Origin: Paenibacillus larvae subsp. larvae
Lineage (GTDB): Bacteria > Bacillota > Bacilli > Paenibacillales > NBRC-103111
Assembly: GCF_002003265.1 (NCBI RefSeq)
Contig: NZ_CP019687.1
Span: 3,477,501-3,541,500 of the forward strand
Direction: 5' to 3'
DNA length: 64,000 nt
Shown: piece after piece, positions 21,321 through 31,001 of the stretch
How the letters are laid out: the number at the start of each line of letters is the position of its first letter
How positions within the stretch are numbered: the first letter of the stretch is position 1
Translations under genes and position numbers: made by a program
The notes under the pieces: model-generated
Seen by the model: only the letters and a program-made list of their open reading frames with translations
Database searches by the model: none
What the model was told of the DNA's origin: nothing

Positions 21321-22127
21321 ATGTTTATCGATTATCATACGCATCATGCACGCTGCGGACACGCTTCCGGGAATCTGGAAGAATATGTGCAGCGCGGTAT
21401 TCAAATAGGCCTGAAAGAGATTGGATTGTCGGATCATATGCCGCTTTTGCATGTGGATCCGGCATCTTATTATCCGGAAATGGCTATGCCGATGGAGGAA
21501 CTTCCGCGATATGTGGAAGAATGTCTGCAATTGAAAGAAAAGTATAAGGATCAGATCGCCATCAAGGTAGGTCTGGAAGGGGATTATATCGAGCATTATG
21601 AGGAACAATTTGCCCGGATTACAGAAGCTTACCCATGGGACTATGTGATCGGTTCTGTACATTTTTTAGGAGATTGGGACGTCACGGATTATAGGCAGAC
21701 TCACCGGTGGGAAGGTCAGGATATTCAGGATGTTTATGAACGTTATTACGATGCTGTCCAGAAAGCGGCAAGGACAGGAATGTATGATTTTATCGGCCAT
21801 GTGGATGTCATAAAAAGATTCGGCTTTGCTCCGGAGGAACCTTTGTATGAATTGGAGAAGCAAACACTGGAAGTGATTAAAGAAGCTGACATTGCCATAG
21901 AACTGAACGCTTCCGGTCTAAGGATGCCTTGCAAAGAGATGTTTCCAAGCAGGAGAATGCTGAAATATGCGCTGGAAATTGGGATTCCGGTTACAGTAGG
22001 GTCGGATGCACACCAGCCGGAAAAGCTGGGGCAATATTTACCAGAGGCCAAAAAATGCCTGAAAGAGTTAGGATTCGAAAATTTGGTCATATTTACAGAT
22101 AGAAAACGTGAGGTAGTTTCTTTTTAA
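21321..22127 (+). CDS. hisJ: Histidinol-phosphatase, PHP family
   Basis: Metal-dependent phosphatase releasing histidinol, of the PHP (HisJ/HisK) type. The first metal motif is MFIDYHTHHARCGHA, followed by EIGLSDHMPL, GLEGDYIEHYE, VIGSVHFL, DFIGHVDVIKRF and GSDAHQPEKLG, together supplying the three-metal site. 268 residues. It starts 69 bases after hisI with ggag upstream and likely belongs to the his transcript. Only the aminotransferase hisC is missing from this locus. Confidence 0.92.
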   Translation: MFIDYHTHHARCGHASGNLEEYVQRGIQIGLKEIGLSDHMPLLHVDPASYYPEMAMPMEELPRYVEECLQLKEKYKDQIAIKVGLEGDYIEHYEEQFARITEAYPWDYVIGSVHFLGDWDVTDYRQTHRWEGQDIQDVYERYYDAVQKAARTGMYDFIGHVDVIKRFGFAPEEPLYELEKQTLEVIKEADIAIELNASGLRMPCKEMFPSRRMLKYALEIGIPVTVGSDAHQPEKLGQYLPEAKKCLKELGFENLVIFTDRKREVVSF

Positions 22128-22197
22128 AATCGACATATTTCATGTATAATAGACCATGAATATATGCGCCTGTTGACATAAACAGCTAAAGAGGTTT

Positions 22198-22233
22198 GTT
22201 GAAAGATAAGAGAGGGTTCTCTTATCTTTCAAC
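22198..22233 (+). repeat. Perfect 15-base inverted repeat in the prs leader
   Basis: gttgaaagataagag - agggtt - ctcttatctttcaac forms a perfect 15-base-pair hairpin. It is not followed by a T run. A second stem (ggcggc near 22237 with gccgcc near 22268, then TTTT) follows, so the 190-base leader of prs has two successive structures, the second resembling a terminator. The function is unknown; regulation of prs by attenuation is one possibility. Confidence 0.75.
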
Positions 22234-22316
22234 GCGTGGCGGCATCGCCCTGACTGGAAGACGAGGCCGCCTTTTGCTTGGACATGTATTTTTAAAAAGA
22301 ACTATCGGAGGTAACC

Positions 22317-23267
22317 ATGGAATCCAACAATGTGAAAATTTTTTCCGGCTCTTCCAATCCAAAGCTGGCACAACATATTTGTGACGAGCTGGGGCTGCCG
22401 CTTGGAAAGATCAAGCTTTCCCGGTTTAAGAGCGGCGAGATTTACTGTTTGTATGAAGAAAGTGTTCGTAACTGTGATGTATTTATCGTCCAGACATTTT
22501 CCCATCCTATTAATGAACACCTTGTGGAAACCTTAATCATGATGGATGCAGCCAAGAGAGCATCGGCAAGAACAATCAACTTAGTTTTACCTTACTATGG
22601 TTACTCCCGACAAGAAAGGAAAACGGCGCCTCGTGAACCGATTTCGGCTAAACTTCTGGCTGACCTTCTGCATACAGCCGGAGCAAGCCGTGTGATTACT
22701 ATTGATCTTCACGCACCTGCTATTCAGGCTTTCTTTGATTTTGCCGTGGACCATCTGACAGCCCTTGATCTGATCAGTGACTATGTGAACAAAAAAAATA
22801 TCAAGAACCCTGTTATTGTGTCTCCGGATGCCGGACGTGCCACAACAGCTGAACGCCTTGCTAATATTATGGACGCTCCTTTCGCGATGATGATCAAGAA
22901 GCGTCCGGCACATAATGAAGCTGTGATCACGCACGTAATCGGGGACGTGAAAGGCCGTACACCTATTATTATTGAAGATCTGATTGATACCGGAACCACG
23001 ATCGTGAACGTAGTGGAAGGCCTGAAAGAAAGAGGGGCACACGATGTATTTGTTTGTGCAACCCATGGCGTATTCTCAGGACCGGCTATTCAGCGTCTGG
23101 ACCATCCGAACATTCGTGAAGTGGTCATTACCGATTCCCTTCCGATTCCGGATAACTACCCGGCACGCTTTACCATATTGTCTGTAGCCCCGCTTTTGGC
23201 CAATGCGATCCGGATTGTGAAGGACGGAGGTTCCATTTCTTCGCTGTTCAAGTACGGCGGAGTATAA
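22317..23267 (+). CDS. prs: Ribose-phosphate pyrophosphokinase (PRPP synthetase)
   Basis: Makes PRPP from ribose 5-phosphate and ATP, feeding histidine, purine and pyrimidine synthesis. Signature VITIDLHAPAIQAFFD, the flexible-loop region PYYGYSRQERKTAPREPIS and the PRPP motif IIEDLIDTGTTIV are all present. 316 residues. Start ATG follows cggagg. Its place between the his genes and the yvc block is not the usual Bacillus position beside gcaD, so this may be a second copy. Confidence 0.95.
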   Translation: MESNNVKIFSGSSNPKLAQHICDELGLPLGKIKLSRFKSGEIYCLYEESVRNCDVFIVQTFSHPINEHLVETLIMMDAAKRASARTINLVLPYYGYSRQERKTAPREPISAKLLADLLHTAGASRVITIDLHAPAIQAFFDFAVDHLTALDLISDYVNKKNIKNPVIVSPDAGRATTAERLANIMDAPFAMMIKKRPAHNEAVITHVIGDVKGRTPIIIEDLIDTGTTIVNVVEGLKERGAHDVFVCATHGVFSGPAIQRLDHPNIREVVITDSLPIPDNYPARFTILSVAPLLANAIRIVKDGGSISSLFKYGGV

Positions 23268-23348
23268 GAAGGCAATCATTTGTTTTGAATCCCCCCGGAC
23301 TATGGTATACTTTGAAGTATATCCGAGTACCGGGGGGGGTGCCTTAGC

Positions 23349-25115
23349 ATGCAAAAGAAAAAGCGTGTGTCCACCACGCATGAGAAGAAAATCATACCTA
23401 TACAGATGGATGCCACGTTCTTTTTCGAGAGAGCGGTTCAATCATTGGATCGGTTCCATTATGATAAGGCATTGAAATATTTTCGGCGTGCAGTGGAATA
23501 TGAAGATGATAATCCGGTGAATTATTGCAATTTAGCAGGAGTTTTATCGGAAATGGGACAGTATGAGGAATCTAATATGATTCTTCAGCAGATTATGGAT
23601 GATATCGATCCCAAGATGACGGAATGTTATTTTTATATGGCTAACAATTATGCCAATATGGAGGATTACGAGCTCGCCGAGAAAGCTTTGGTCCGCTACC
23701 TGGAGAATGATCCCAGCGGGAATTTCCTGGAGGAGTCCCAGGAGATGATGGAACTCCTCAGTTACGAGTTGGGACGTCCCGCCGAACTTTGTGAAATCAA
23801 AAGCCGCGAGGGGCTTTTTGAGCATGACAAAGTACGTCTGCTCCTGGAGGAAGGGAAATTCGCCGAAGCGGTTAAGCTGCTGGAGGAGCTTGTCCGGAAG
23901 AAGCCGGATTTTCTGGCGGCCCGTAACAATCTTGCATTGGCCTATTATTATACAGGACATTTTGAAAGGGCACTGGATACTATCCTTGAAGTTTTGGATA
24001 TGGATCCGGGCAATTTGCATGGACTTTGTAACCTGGCCATTTTTTATCAGCATCTGGGACGTAAAGAGGATTTGGAACAAGTGCTCACCATTCTTCGCAA
24101 AACTTATCCTTATCAGCAGGAACATGTATTCAAGCTGGCAACCACTATGGGGATTTTAGGAGAGCACACCAAAGCCTACCAGTTATTCCGGAGGCTTATT
24201 CGTACCGGAGAGGCCGGGCTTGACCCGTGCTTATATCATTATACGGCTGTAGCAGCCTGTAATCTCCGGAGGTTTGCAGAAGCGGAGCGGTTGTGGGGCC
24301 AGGTGGAAAGACTCGAACCCGGGTCTGTCGTTGCCAAGTTTTATCTGGATCAGATGAAACGGCTGCGTACAGAAGAGGGTAAGAAAAGAGTTTCTCTCAG
24401 CTATCATTATCATTTGCCCTTTGAAGAGCAGCTTAGGCAGCTGGAGAGATCCGCAAACGCTATTCCCGAACATCTGCAGAAGGACCCGCTGGTCCGAAGC
24501 TCTTTTTTCTGGGCGCTCCGGTATTCTGAACCTGGCACCAAGCTGCAGGTAATACAAGCTTTAGGGCGGATTGGGGATAATGAAGTCATAGAAGCGCTTA
24601 AAGATTACCTTCTTCAGACGGAGGAGGAAGATTACCTGAAGCGTGTAGCTATTTTCGTCCTGCGAAGTATCGGAGTTACCGGACCGCTGGAAGCCCATTT
24701 GAACGGGGGTAAGCAGACGATAGAATCTTCATTTTTTACTTCCCAGTTACCCAGGTGGGATGAAAAGTGGCAAGAGGTTCTGGAGACGGCCCACCGGCAT
24801 ATGTATAGGCGTTATGATATTGTGCAGCAGCATGATCTTGAAACATTATGGGTGGAATACCTGACCCGTGTTTATCCTGAGGTGCCCCGGATTTCCAAAG
24901 CGGAAAGCTGGTCCGCGGCCCTGGAATATCTTATTGCCAAGATGCATAGACGTGCTGTTACTTATCAAGACGTGGCCTCCAGGTACGGAACAACGGTTTC
25001 CACTGTCAGCCGGCATGTAAAAATGCTGGATACGGTATGTGGCATCAGGGAGAAGATAGAGGCTATTTTTCCGGCTTTCCTGAAAATGGACCAACATCAT
25101 ACTCAGCAGCCATGA
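23349..25115 (+). CDS. TPR-repeat protein with C-terminal HTH, YvcD-like
   Basis: A 588-residue soluble protein. Tetratricopeptide repeats fill roughly residues 20-340 (for example FERAVQSLDRFHYDKALKYF and AARNNLALAYYYTGHFERAL); a HEAT-like stretch may follow (VIQALGRIGDNEVIEALKDYL). Near the C-terminus AVTYQDVASRYGTTVSTVSR reads as a helix-turn-helix. It sits directly before trxB as yvcD does in Bacillus subtilis. Its biochemical role is not established; a DNA- or partner-binding scaffold is inferred. The leader at 23290-23340 contains C6 and G8 runs flanking a TATACT box. Confidence 0.8.
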   Translation: MQKKKRVSTTHEKKIIPIQMDATFFFERAVQSLDRFHYDKALKYFRRAVEYEDDNPVNYCNLAGVLSEMGQYEESNMILQQIMDDIDPKMTECYFYMANNYANMEDYELAEKALVRYLENDPSGNFLEESQEMMELLSYELGRPAELCEIKSREGLFEHDKVRLLLEEGKFAEAVKLLEELVRKKPDFLAARNNLALAYYYTGHFERALDTILEVLDMDPGNLHGLCNLAIFYQHLGRKEDLEQVLTILRKTYPYQQEHVFKLATTMGILGEHTKAYQLFRRLIRTGEAGLDPCLYHYTAVAACNLRRFAEAERLWGQVERLEPGSVVAKFYLDQMKRLRTEEGKKRVSLSYHYHLPFEEQLRQLERSANAIPEHLQKDPLVRSSFFWALRYSEPGTKLQVIQALGRIGDNEVIEALKDYLLQTEEEDYLKRVAIFVLRSIGVTGPLEAHLNGGKQTIESSFFTSQLPRWDEKWQEVLETAHRHMYRRYDIVQQHDLETLWVEYLTRVYPEVPRISKAESWSAALEYLIAKMHRRAVTYQDVASRYGTTVSTVSRHVKMLDTVCGIREKIEAIFPAFLKMDQHHTQQP

Positions 25116-25131
25116 AGGAGGATCACTTTCC

Positions 25132-26079
25132 ATGCATAAAACTATCATTATAGGAACGGGACCTGCAGGATTGACAGCAGCGATTTATTTGGCCCGCGCT
25201 AATTTAATGCCATTAGTAATTGAGGGGCCGGAACCGGGCGGACAGCTTACCACTACAACAGAAGTAGAGAACTTCCCGGGTTTCCCCGAAGGCATTATGG
25301 GTCCCGAACTTATGGAGAATATGCGCAAACAAGCGGAACGGTTCGGAGCGGCATTTAAGAGCGGATGGGTGAACAAAGTAGACATGGGCAGCTGCCCTTT
25401 TAAGTTATCTGTAGAAGGCCTGGGTGAATTAGAAGCAGAATCCCTTATCATCTCTACAGGGGCTGCTGCCAAACTGCTTGGTATTAAAAACGAAAAGGAA
25501 TACATGGGAATGGGCGTGAGCGCCTGTGCAACCTGTGACGGTTTTTTCTTCCGGGGCAAAAAGATTATCGTAGTGGGCGGCGGGGACTCCACCATGGAAG
25601 AGGCGAACTTCCTTACGAGGTTTGCCACGGAAGTCAGGTTGGTTCATCGGCGTAATGAGCTTCGGGCATCGAAAATCATGCAAGACCGTGCCCGGGAAAA
25701 TGAGAAAATTACCTGGAGTTTAAATCGTACCCCTCTTGAGGTTATTGCAGGTGATAAAGGCGTAACGGGACTGAAGGTTAGAAATAACGAGACCGGTGAA
25801 GGGGAAATATTGGAATCGGACGGGATTTTCGTCGCAATCGGTCACAAGCCGAATACCGTTTTCCTCGAGGGACAGGTTGATACGGATGAGCTTGGGTACA
25901 TTCAAGTTAAACCGGGTACAACCGAAACTAATATTCCGGGTGTATTTGCCTGCGGAGACGTGCAAGACTCCAAATATCGCCAAGCTATTACGGCTGCCGG
26001 AAGCGGTTGTATGGCGGCCCTCGATTGCGAGAAGTATTTGGAAGGCCAGCGAGTTCAGGACTGGAGTCATTCTCTGTAG
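25132..26079 (+). CDS. trxB: Thioredoxin reductase
   Basis: NADPH-dependent flavoenzyme reducing thioredoxin in the cytosol. FAD motif IIGTGPAGLTAAIYLARA at the N-terminus, redox-active CATC within SACATCDGFFF, NADPH motif VVGGGDSTMEEANFL and C-terminal FAD contact GVFACGDVQD. 315 residues. ATG follows gaaggagg, 16 bases after the YvcD-like gene. The C-terminus (residues after EKYLEG) is slightly extended. Confidence 0.96.
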   Translation: MHKTIIIGTGPAGLTAAIYLARANLMPLVIEGPEPGGQLTTTTEVENFPGFPEGIMGPELMENMRKQAERFGAAFKSGWVNKVDMGSCPFKLSVEGLGELEAESLIISTGAAAKLLGIKNEKEYMGMGVSACATCDGFFFRGKKIIVVGGGDSTMEEANFLTRFATEVRLVHRRNELRASKIMQDRARENEKITWSLNRTPLEVIAGDKGVTGLKVRNNETGEGEILESDGIFVAIGHKPNTVFLEGQVDTDELGYIQVKPGTTETNIPGVFACGDVQDSKYRQAITAAGSGCMAALDCEKYLEGQRVQDWSHSL

Positions 26080-26116
26080 CAGGTCAGGTTTTGCTTGAGA
26101 TGAATGGATCTATCGA

Positions 26117-26150
26117 ACGTGGGGGAGGTTGAATTCCTCCGCGTTTTTTA
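26117..26150 (+). terminator. Terminator after trxB
   Basis: cgtgggggagg-ttgaatt-cctccgcg followed by TTTTTT. Confidence 0.75.
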
Positions 26151-26270
26151 AGATTCAGGACCAGAGTGAACCCTTTTCTTCTGGATTTATGGAACCTTGA
26201 CCTCCTCCGGGGGTTAGCTTATAGTTGAACTGAGCTATACCACTTTAGATATCTTTTTGGGGTGACAGTG

Positions 26271-27218
26271 ATGAATAATCAGATTTATCTCGGTATGGAT
26301 CTGGGAGGTACGAACATAAAGGTAGGCATCTGTGATGAACACGGATCGCTTGTAAAAACCTTTGAAGGTCCAACCGGAGCCGAGCATGGACCCGAAGCGG
26401 TTATGCAGCGCATTGCCGATTACGCTCGTAAAATTGTTGCAGACTCTCCCTACGAGTGGGAGCAGGTAGCGGGTATCGGTGCCGGGCTTGCCGGTTTTCT
26501 GGATATTCCTGAAGGAATCGTAAAGTTTTCTCCTAATTTGCGTTGGGATAACGTTCCGGTCAAAAAACTGCTGGAAAATGATTTAGGGAAAGCGGTCCGG
26601 ATTGATAATGATGCCAATGTAGCTGCTCTTGGCGAAGCTATAAGCGGAGCTGGAGCGGACGTGTTGGACCTTGTCTGTTATACATTGGGGACAGGGGTTG
26701 GCGGAGGGATCATCATGGATGGCCGAATTTATCAGGGCCACAATGGTATGGCTGGAGAACTCGGGCATATTTCTGTTGTTCCGGATATCGAGGCTATCGT
26801 CTGTGGCTGCGGACAGGTGGGCTGCCTGGAAACGGTATCTTCAGCTACGGGCATTATCCGCATGGCGGGGGATGCTGTGGAGCGCGGAGACATGACTTCT
26901 CTGGCATTGCTGCCAAAAATTGAAGCTAAAGATGTATTTGACGCTGCAAGGGAAGGCGACGATGTTGCCAGCCGTATTGTAAACCGTGCCGCTTATTATT
27001 TGGGCCGTTCCATGGCTACACTGGCCGTTACGCTTAACCCCAAGAGATTTATCATTGGCGGAGGCGTTTCCAAAGCAGGAGATATTTTATTCAATCCGAT
27101 TCGCGAAACATTCGCGAAATATACACCTGCCCCATCCCGAGAAGGCGTGGATATTATCCCGGCTGTACTGGGCAACGATGCCGGTGTGGTAGGAGCTGCC
27201 TGCTTAAATCTCCGATAA
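26271..27218 (+). CDS. glcK: ROK-family glucokinase
   Basis: Phosphorylates glucose with ATP in the cytosol. The N-terminal phosphate motif is GMDLGGTNIKVGI, the substrate region is IDNDANVAALGEA followed by GTGVGGGII, and the zinc-binding ROK signature GELGHISV ... CGCGQVGCLE is intact. 315 residues. ATG 26271 follows ggggtgac; the upstream GTG overlaps that site. It lies between trxB and rapZ, where Bacillus subtilis has other genes. Glucose as substrate is from family similarity. Confidence 0.9.
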   Translation: MNNQIYLGMDLGGTNIKVGICDEHGSLVKTFEGPTGAEHGPEAVMQRIADYARKIVADSPYEWEQVAGIGAGLAGFLDIPEGIVKFSPNLRWDNVPVKKLLENDLGKAVRIDNDANVAALGEAISGAGADVLDLVCYTLGTGVGGGIIMDGRIYQGHNGMAGELGHISVVPDIEAIVCGCGQVGCLETVSSATGIIRMAGDAVERGDMTSLALLPKIEAKDVFDAAREGDDVASRIVNRAAYYLGRSMATLAVTLNPKRFIIGGGVSKAGDILFNPIRETFAKYTPAPSREGVDIIPAVLGNDAGVVGAACLNLR

Positions 27219-27278
27219 CATGCATTCTGCTAGGACTAACTAGAAGAATGATGACACAGGAAAGAAAGGTGAACCCTC

Positions 27279-28160
27279 ATGGAAGACAGTGTATCCAAAC
27301 TGGTCATTATTACAGGTATGTCCGGTGCCGGAAAAACAATCGCAGTCCAAAGTTTGGAGGATCTGGGATTCTTCTGCGTCGATAATCTTCCGCCTGTTTT
27401 AATTCCTAAATTCGCTGAACTGATCGAACAATCCAAGGGAAGAATCGGCAAAGTAGCTCTTGTGATCGACATGAGAGGCCGTGAATTTTTTACGGCTCTT
27501 CAGGAATCTTTGCGTTACTTACAGGAGAACTACACGTTAACGTACGAGATTTTATTCCTTGATGCAACGGATTCAACTCTCGTTCAGCGTTACAAGGAAA
27601 GCCGCAGAAGACATCCGCTTGCCGCGAATGGTGCTCCTTTGGAAGGGATTCATCTGGAACGTAAAATGTTAGAAGAACTGAAAGGGCTGGCTACTCAGAT
27701 TATTGATACCAGTTCCTTAAAGCCGGCACAGCTGAAGCAGAGAATTGTTTCCAGATTTACGAATTTGGAGAGCAACCGAATTTTTATTAATGTAATTTCT
27801 TTCGGGTTTAAATATGGAGTACCTATTGATGCGGATTTAATTTTTGATGTCCGCTTTTTGCCGAACCCTCATTACATTGAGACACTTCGCCCCCATACAG
27901 GGCAAGATCTTGAAGTGTATGAGTATGTGATGAAATGGAATGAAACTCAGGAGTTTTTAGCGAAACTGCTAGACCTCTTAAATTTCCTGGTTCCTCAATA
28001 TAAAAAAGAAGGCAAGAGTCAAGTTGTCATAGGAATAGGCTGTACGGGAGGCAAACACCGCTCTGTTGCCATTGCGGAATATCTGGGTAAGGTTATGGGC
28101 AATAGTGAGACTGAAGAGGTCAGGGTCAGTCACAGGGATGCGGAACGGGATCGTCTATAA
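27279..28160 (+). CDS. rapZ: RNase adapter / nucleotide-binding protein RapZ (YvcJ)
   Basis: P-loop protein of the RapZ/YvcJ family; in Bacillus it binds and hydrolyses nucleotides and influences competence, in enterobacteria it controls glmS regulatory RNAs. Walker A is [13 protein letters not shown], then [11 protein letters not shown], and the conserved C-terminal [20 protein letters not shown]. 293 residues. RBS gaaaggtg. First gene of the rapZ-yvcK-whiA set; in Firmicutes its exact target is less clear than in E. coli. Confidence 0.93.
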   Translation: MEDSVSKLVIITGMSGAGKTIAVQSLEDLGFFCVDNLPPVLIPKFAELIEQSKGRIGKVALVIDMRGREFFTALQESLRYLQENYTLTYEILFLDATDSTLVQRYKESRRRHPLAANGAPLEGIHLERKMLEELKGLATQIIDTSSLKPAQLKQRIVSRFTNLESNRIFINVISFGFKYGVPIDADLIFDVRFLPNPHYIETLRPHTGQDLEVYEYVMKWNETQEFLAKLLDLLNFLVPQYKKEGKSQVVIGIGCTGGKHRSVAIAEYLGKVMGNSETEEVRVSHRDAERDRL

Positions 28161-28171
28161 GAGGTGAATTC

Positions 28172-29149
28172 ATGAGCAGAAAATATATAACCCCCCGTAT
28201 TGTGGTTATTGGCGGCGGGACGGGTTTGTCTGTGATGTTGAGAGGTTTAAAACAAAAACCTTTGGATATCACGGCAATCGTGACTGTTGCTGACGATGGG
28301 GGAAGCTCCGGGGTTCTGCGTTCTGAACTTCAGATACCTCCACCGGGAGATATCCGAAACGTACTTACAGCGTTGGCTGATGTAGAACCCCTTTTGTCGG
28401 AAATGCTCCAATACCGTTTTCCGGCAGGTACAGGTCTTGCGGGCCATAGTCTGGGAAATCTGATTTTGGCTGCAATGAAAGATATAACCGGCGATTTTCT
28501 TACGGGTATCCGGGAAATGAGCAGGGTCTTTGCTGTCAGGGGACGTGTACTTCCATCTGCCAATCATGCTTTCGCCCTGAAAGCCGAAATGGAAGATGGG
28601 ACCGTTGTAGAAGGGGAATCAAATATCCCTAAGGCAAACATGAGAATTAAACGCATGCATATTGTTCCGGAAGATGTAAAGCCTTTGGATGAGGCGATAC
28701 AGGCAATCAAGGAGGCTGACGCCATTCTTTGTGGCCCGGGCAGTTTGTATACCAGTATTTTGCCTAATTTGCTTGTTCCGGGTGTAGTGGACGCGATTCT
28801 GGAATCGGATGCGGTCAAGATGTTTATATGCAATGTCATGACCCAGCCCGGTGAAACGGATGATTATAAAGTGAGTGATCATTTACAGGCCATTTATGAC
28901 CATGTCGGTTGTGACTTATTTGATTATGTCATTGTCAATAACGGCGAAATTCCTCCTCAAGTGCATAGCAAGTATGCTGAGAAAGGAGCAAAGGCCGTTC
29001 ATTTGGATTTGGAAGAAGTTACGAAACGGGGATACCGTGTGATTGCGGATAGACTGGTTTTATTCCGGACTTATCTTCGTCATGATGCAGAGAAGCTGAG
29101 CGACCATATTTATCAATTGGTGGAAAGCTGGATGATCAGAAAGAGGTGA
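28172..29149 (+). CDS. yvcK: Gluconeogenesis factor YvcK/GlmR
   Basis: UDP-GlcNAc-binding protein of the CofD-like family that supports growth on gluconeogenic carbon sources and directs carbon to the cell wall. [18 protein letters not shown] at the N-terminus, [14 protein letters not shown], and the middle [19 protein letters not shown] are characteristic. 325 residues. Eleven bases after rapZ with gaggtg; whiA follows within five bases. Confidence 0.94.
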   Translation: MSRKYITPRIVVIGGGTGLSVMLRGLKQKPLDITAIVTVADDGGSSGVLRSELQIPPPGDIRNVLTALADVEPLLSEMLQYRFPAGTGLAGHSLGNLILAAMKDITGDFLTGIREMSRVFAVRGRVLPSANHAFALKAEMEDGTVVEGESNIPKANMRIKRMHIVPEDVKPLDEAIQAIKEADAILCGPGSLYTSILPNLLVPGVVDAILESDAVKMFICNVMTQPGETDDYKVSDHLQAIYDHVGCDLFDYVIVNNGEIPPQVHSKYAEKGAKAVHLDLEEVTKRGYRVIADRLVLFRTYLRHDAEKLSDHIYQLVESWMIRKR

Positions 29150-29154
29150 ATTCT

Positions 29155-30090
29155 ATGTCTTTTGCGGCCCAAACGAAAAAGGAACTGACGTTAATTGAAG
29201 AAGCGGAAGCCTGTTGTGAACAGGCAGAGCTTGCGGCACTTATTCGAATGAACGGCACAGTCCAATTGTCCAATCAGCGTGTAATTTTGGACATTTCTAC
29301 AGAGAATGCCGCTATTGCCAGAAGAATTTACTCTCTGCTCAAAAGGAATTATAATCTTCATACGGAGCTTCTAGTCCGAAAAAAAATGCGTTTAAAGAAA
29401 AACAATGTCTATATGGTGCGAGTCCCTGCCCAAGTGCAGGAACTTCTCTCAGACTTATGTATCGTATCCGAAGGATTTTTGTTTACTCCTAATATTGACA
29501 AGCGCATTATCCAGAAAGGCTGCTGCAAGAGGGCATATTTAAGAGGGGCTTTTCTGGCAGGCGGTTCTGTGAACAATCCGGAAGGGTCATCGTATCATCT
29601 GGAGATCGTTTCCATGTATGAGGAACACTGTAAGGCTTTGGTTGAACTGGCTAACAGTTTTGACCTTAATGCCAGGTTCATTGAACGTAAAAAGGGTTTT
29701 GTGTTTTACATCAAAGAAGGTGAGAAAATCATCGAATTCCTCAGCATCATTGGGGCTCACCAGGCCTTGTTCAAGTTTGAAGACGTACGCATCATGAAAG
29801 ATATGAGGAATTCCGTAAACCGCATTGTGAACTGTGAAACGGCGAACCTCAACAAAACGATCGGCGCCGCTGTCAGGCAAATCGATAATATCCGGCTGCT
29901 TCAAAGGGAGATCGGGTTAGAAAACCTTCCTGAAAAATTAAGAGAGGTTGCCGAGGTCCGTTTGGCCCATCCGGATATGAACCTCAAGGAAGTTGGCGAT
30001 TTGCTAAAAGGCAGTGTCAGCAAATCAGGAGTGAACCACCGTCTTCGCAAAATTGATGAATTAGCTGAGAAGATTAGACAAGGCAAATAG
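29155..30090 (+). CDS. whiA: DNA-binding protein WhiA
   Basis: Gram-positive regulator with an inactive LAGLIDADG endonuclease-like N-terminal fold and a C-terminal helix-turn-helix; it affects division and chromosome segregation in Bacillus. Seen here are [11 protein letters not shown] at the start, [20 protein letters not shown], and the C-terminal [24 protein letters not shown]. 311 residues. ATG 29155 follows gaggtgaattct; the ATG at 29146 precedes it and lacks spacing. Confidence 0.95.
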   Translation: MSFAAQTKKELTLIEEAEACCEQAELAALIRMNGTVQLSNQRVILDISTENAAIARRIYSLLKRNYNLHTELLVRKKMRLKKNNVYMVRVPAQVQELLSDLCIVSEGFLFTPNIDKRIIQKGCCKRAYLRGAFLAGGSVNNPEGSSYHLEIVSMYEEHCKALVELANSFDLNARFIERKKGFVFYIKEGEKIIEFLSIIGAHQALFKFEDVRIMKDMRNSVNRIVNCETANLNKTIGAAVRQIDNIRLLQREIGLENLPEKLREVAEVRLAHPDMNLKEVGDLLKGSVSKSGVNHRLRKIDELAEKIRQGK

Positions 30091-30239
30091 AATGGAGCTA
30101 GTTTATTTCTCGGCAAAATGGTATACTATTTAATGATGCCTTTTTTTCGAAAAGGGCAACACGCATAAGTTTTCCTTAATAACTTGAATCCATTTCATAT
30201 GAAATTGATTCTTTGTCTTATCTTCACCGGAAAACTCAA

Positions 30240-30268
30240 CCGTCTTCAAGACGGCGAAGCCGTTTTTT
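30240..30268 (+). terminator. Terminator-like hairpin between whiA and the HPr gene
   Basis: acggc-gaa-gccgt followed by TTTTT, overlapping another small stem (cgtcttcaagacg). It may end the whiA transcript or attenuate into the HPr gene. The surrounding 272-base gap also holds a TATACT box near 30121. Confidence 0.6.
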
Positions 30269-30362
30269 CTTGGTTATGTACGGTCGTCTTATCCAAGACG
30301 CTTTTAATACCCATTGGAAGTAGGCAGCATTGCTTTTAATAAAGAAGTAGGGGGATTGATTC

Positions 30363-30632
30363 ATGTCGAGACGTCCAGTAGTTGTGAAGTTGAAGACAGG
30401 ACTTCATGCTAGACCGGCAGCTTTGTTCGTTCAGGAAGCTAATAAGTTTTCTTCCGAAATTTTTGTGGAAAAAGATGAGAAGAAAGTCAACGCCAAAAGC
30501 ATTATGGGAATTATGAGCCTGGCTATTAGCACGGGGACGGAAATCTACATAAGTGCTGAGGGTTCCGATGATGAACAGGCTGTGAATGCGCTTGTTTCTC
30601 TGGTAAGCAAAGAAGAATTGGAAAATCAATAA
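30363..30632 (+). CDS. HPr-family phosphocarrier protein
   Basis: Small (89-residue) PTS phosphocarrier family protein. It has both the PEP-dependent site His-15 (TGLHARPAALFV) and the HprK site Ser-46 (NAKSIMGIMSL). In Bacillus subtilis the gene at this position after whiA is crh, whose product has Gln at position 15; here the His is present, so this protein could act in sugar transport as well as catabolite repression. RBS tagggggat. A terminator follows directly. Confidence 0.93.
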   Translation: MSRRPVVVKLKTGLHARPAALFVQEANKFSSEIFVEKDEKKVNAKSIMGIMSLAISTGTEIYISAEGSDDEQAVNALVSLVSKEELENQ

Positions 30633-30647
30633 GTGAAGACAAATGGT

Positions 30648-30688
30648 TAAAAACCAGCCAATTCCTTTAAGGAGTTAGGCTGGTTTTG
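30648..30688. terminator. Bidirectional terminator
   Basis: aaaaccagcc ... ggctggtttt with an inner attcc/ggagt stem. It can end the HPr transcript on the plus strand and the bacteriocin gene cluster on the minus strand. Confidence 0.8.
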
Positions 30689-30741
30689 TCGTGGAATGCT
30701 GATGAATTCAACAAGGAATGGATTGTCCGATCCATATAGGA

Positions 30742-30975
30742 TCAGATAAGGAAGATCAGGCTAGTTATCAGAAGGATAAGGATGGCCCAACCCATCCATA
30801 CTTTTTTATGCTCATAACCGTACCTCTTGAGAATATATTCAACCAGCAGATAAAAGATAGACAAGGAAACCAGACCAATCATCATATCCATAGCAGGATT
30901 GAAAACACCATTGATAATAAAAAATTTAAAATACAGTAGTAAACCAATAGTGGTACCTATATGAATAATCTTCAT
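30742..30975 (-). CDS. Small membrane protein, possible circular-bacteriocin immunity
   Basis: A 77-residue protein with about three membrane segments and a Lys/Arg-rich loop (EYILKRYGYEHKKV). ATG 30975 follows ggggtgag. It is the last gene of the minus-strand cluster headed by the circular bacteriocin precursor at 34882. Immunity proteins of circular bacteriocins are small, basic and membrane-embedded, which fits, but there is no motif that proves it. It could equally be an unrelated small membrane protein. Confidence 0.55.
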   Translation of the reverse strand: MKIIHIGTTIGLLLYFKFFIINGVFNPAMDMMIGLVSLSIFYLLVEYILKRYGYEHKKVWMGWAILILLITSLIFLI

Positions 30976-31001
30976 GTCCGCTCACCCCACCGGCAATTAT
31001 T

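Noticed and set aside
21186-21662. 158-codon minus-strand frame over hisI/hisJ
   Set aside because: Shadow of two well-supported genes on the other strand.
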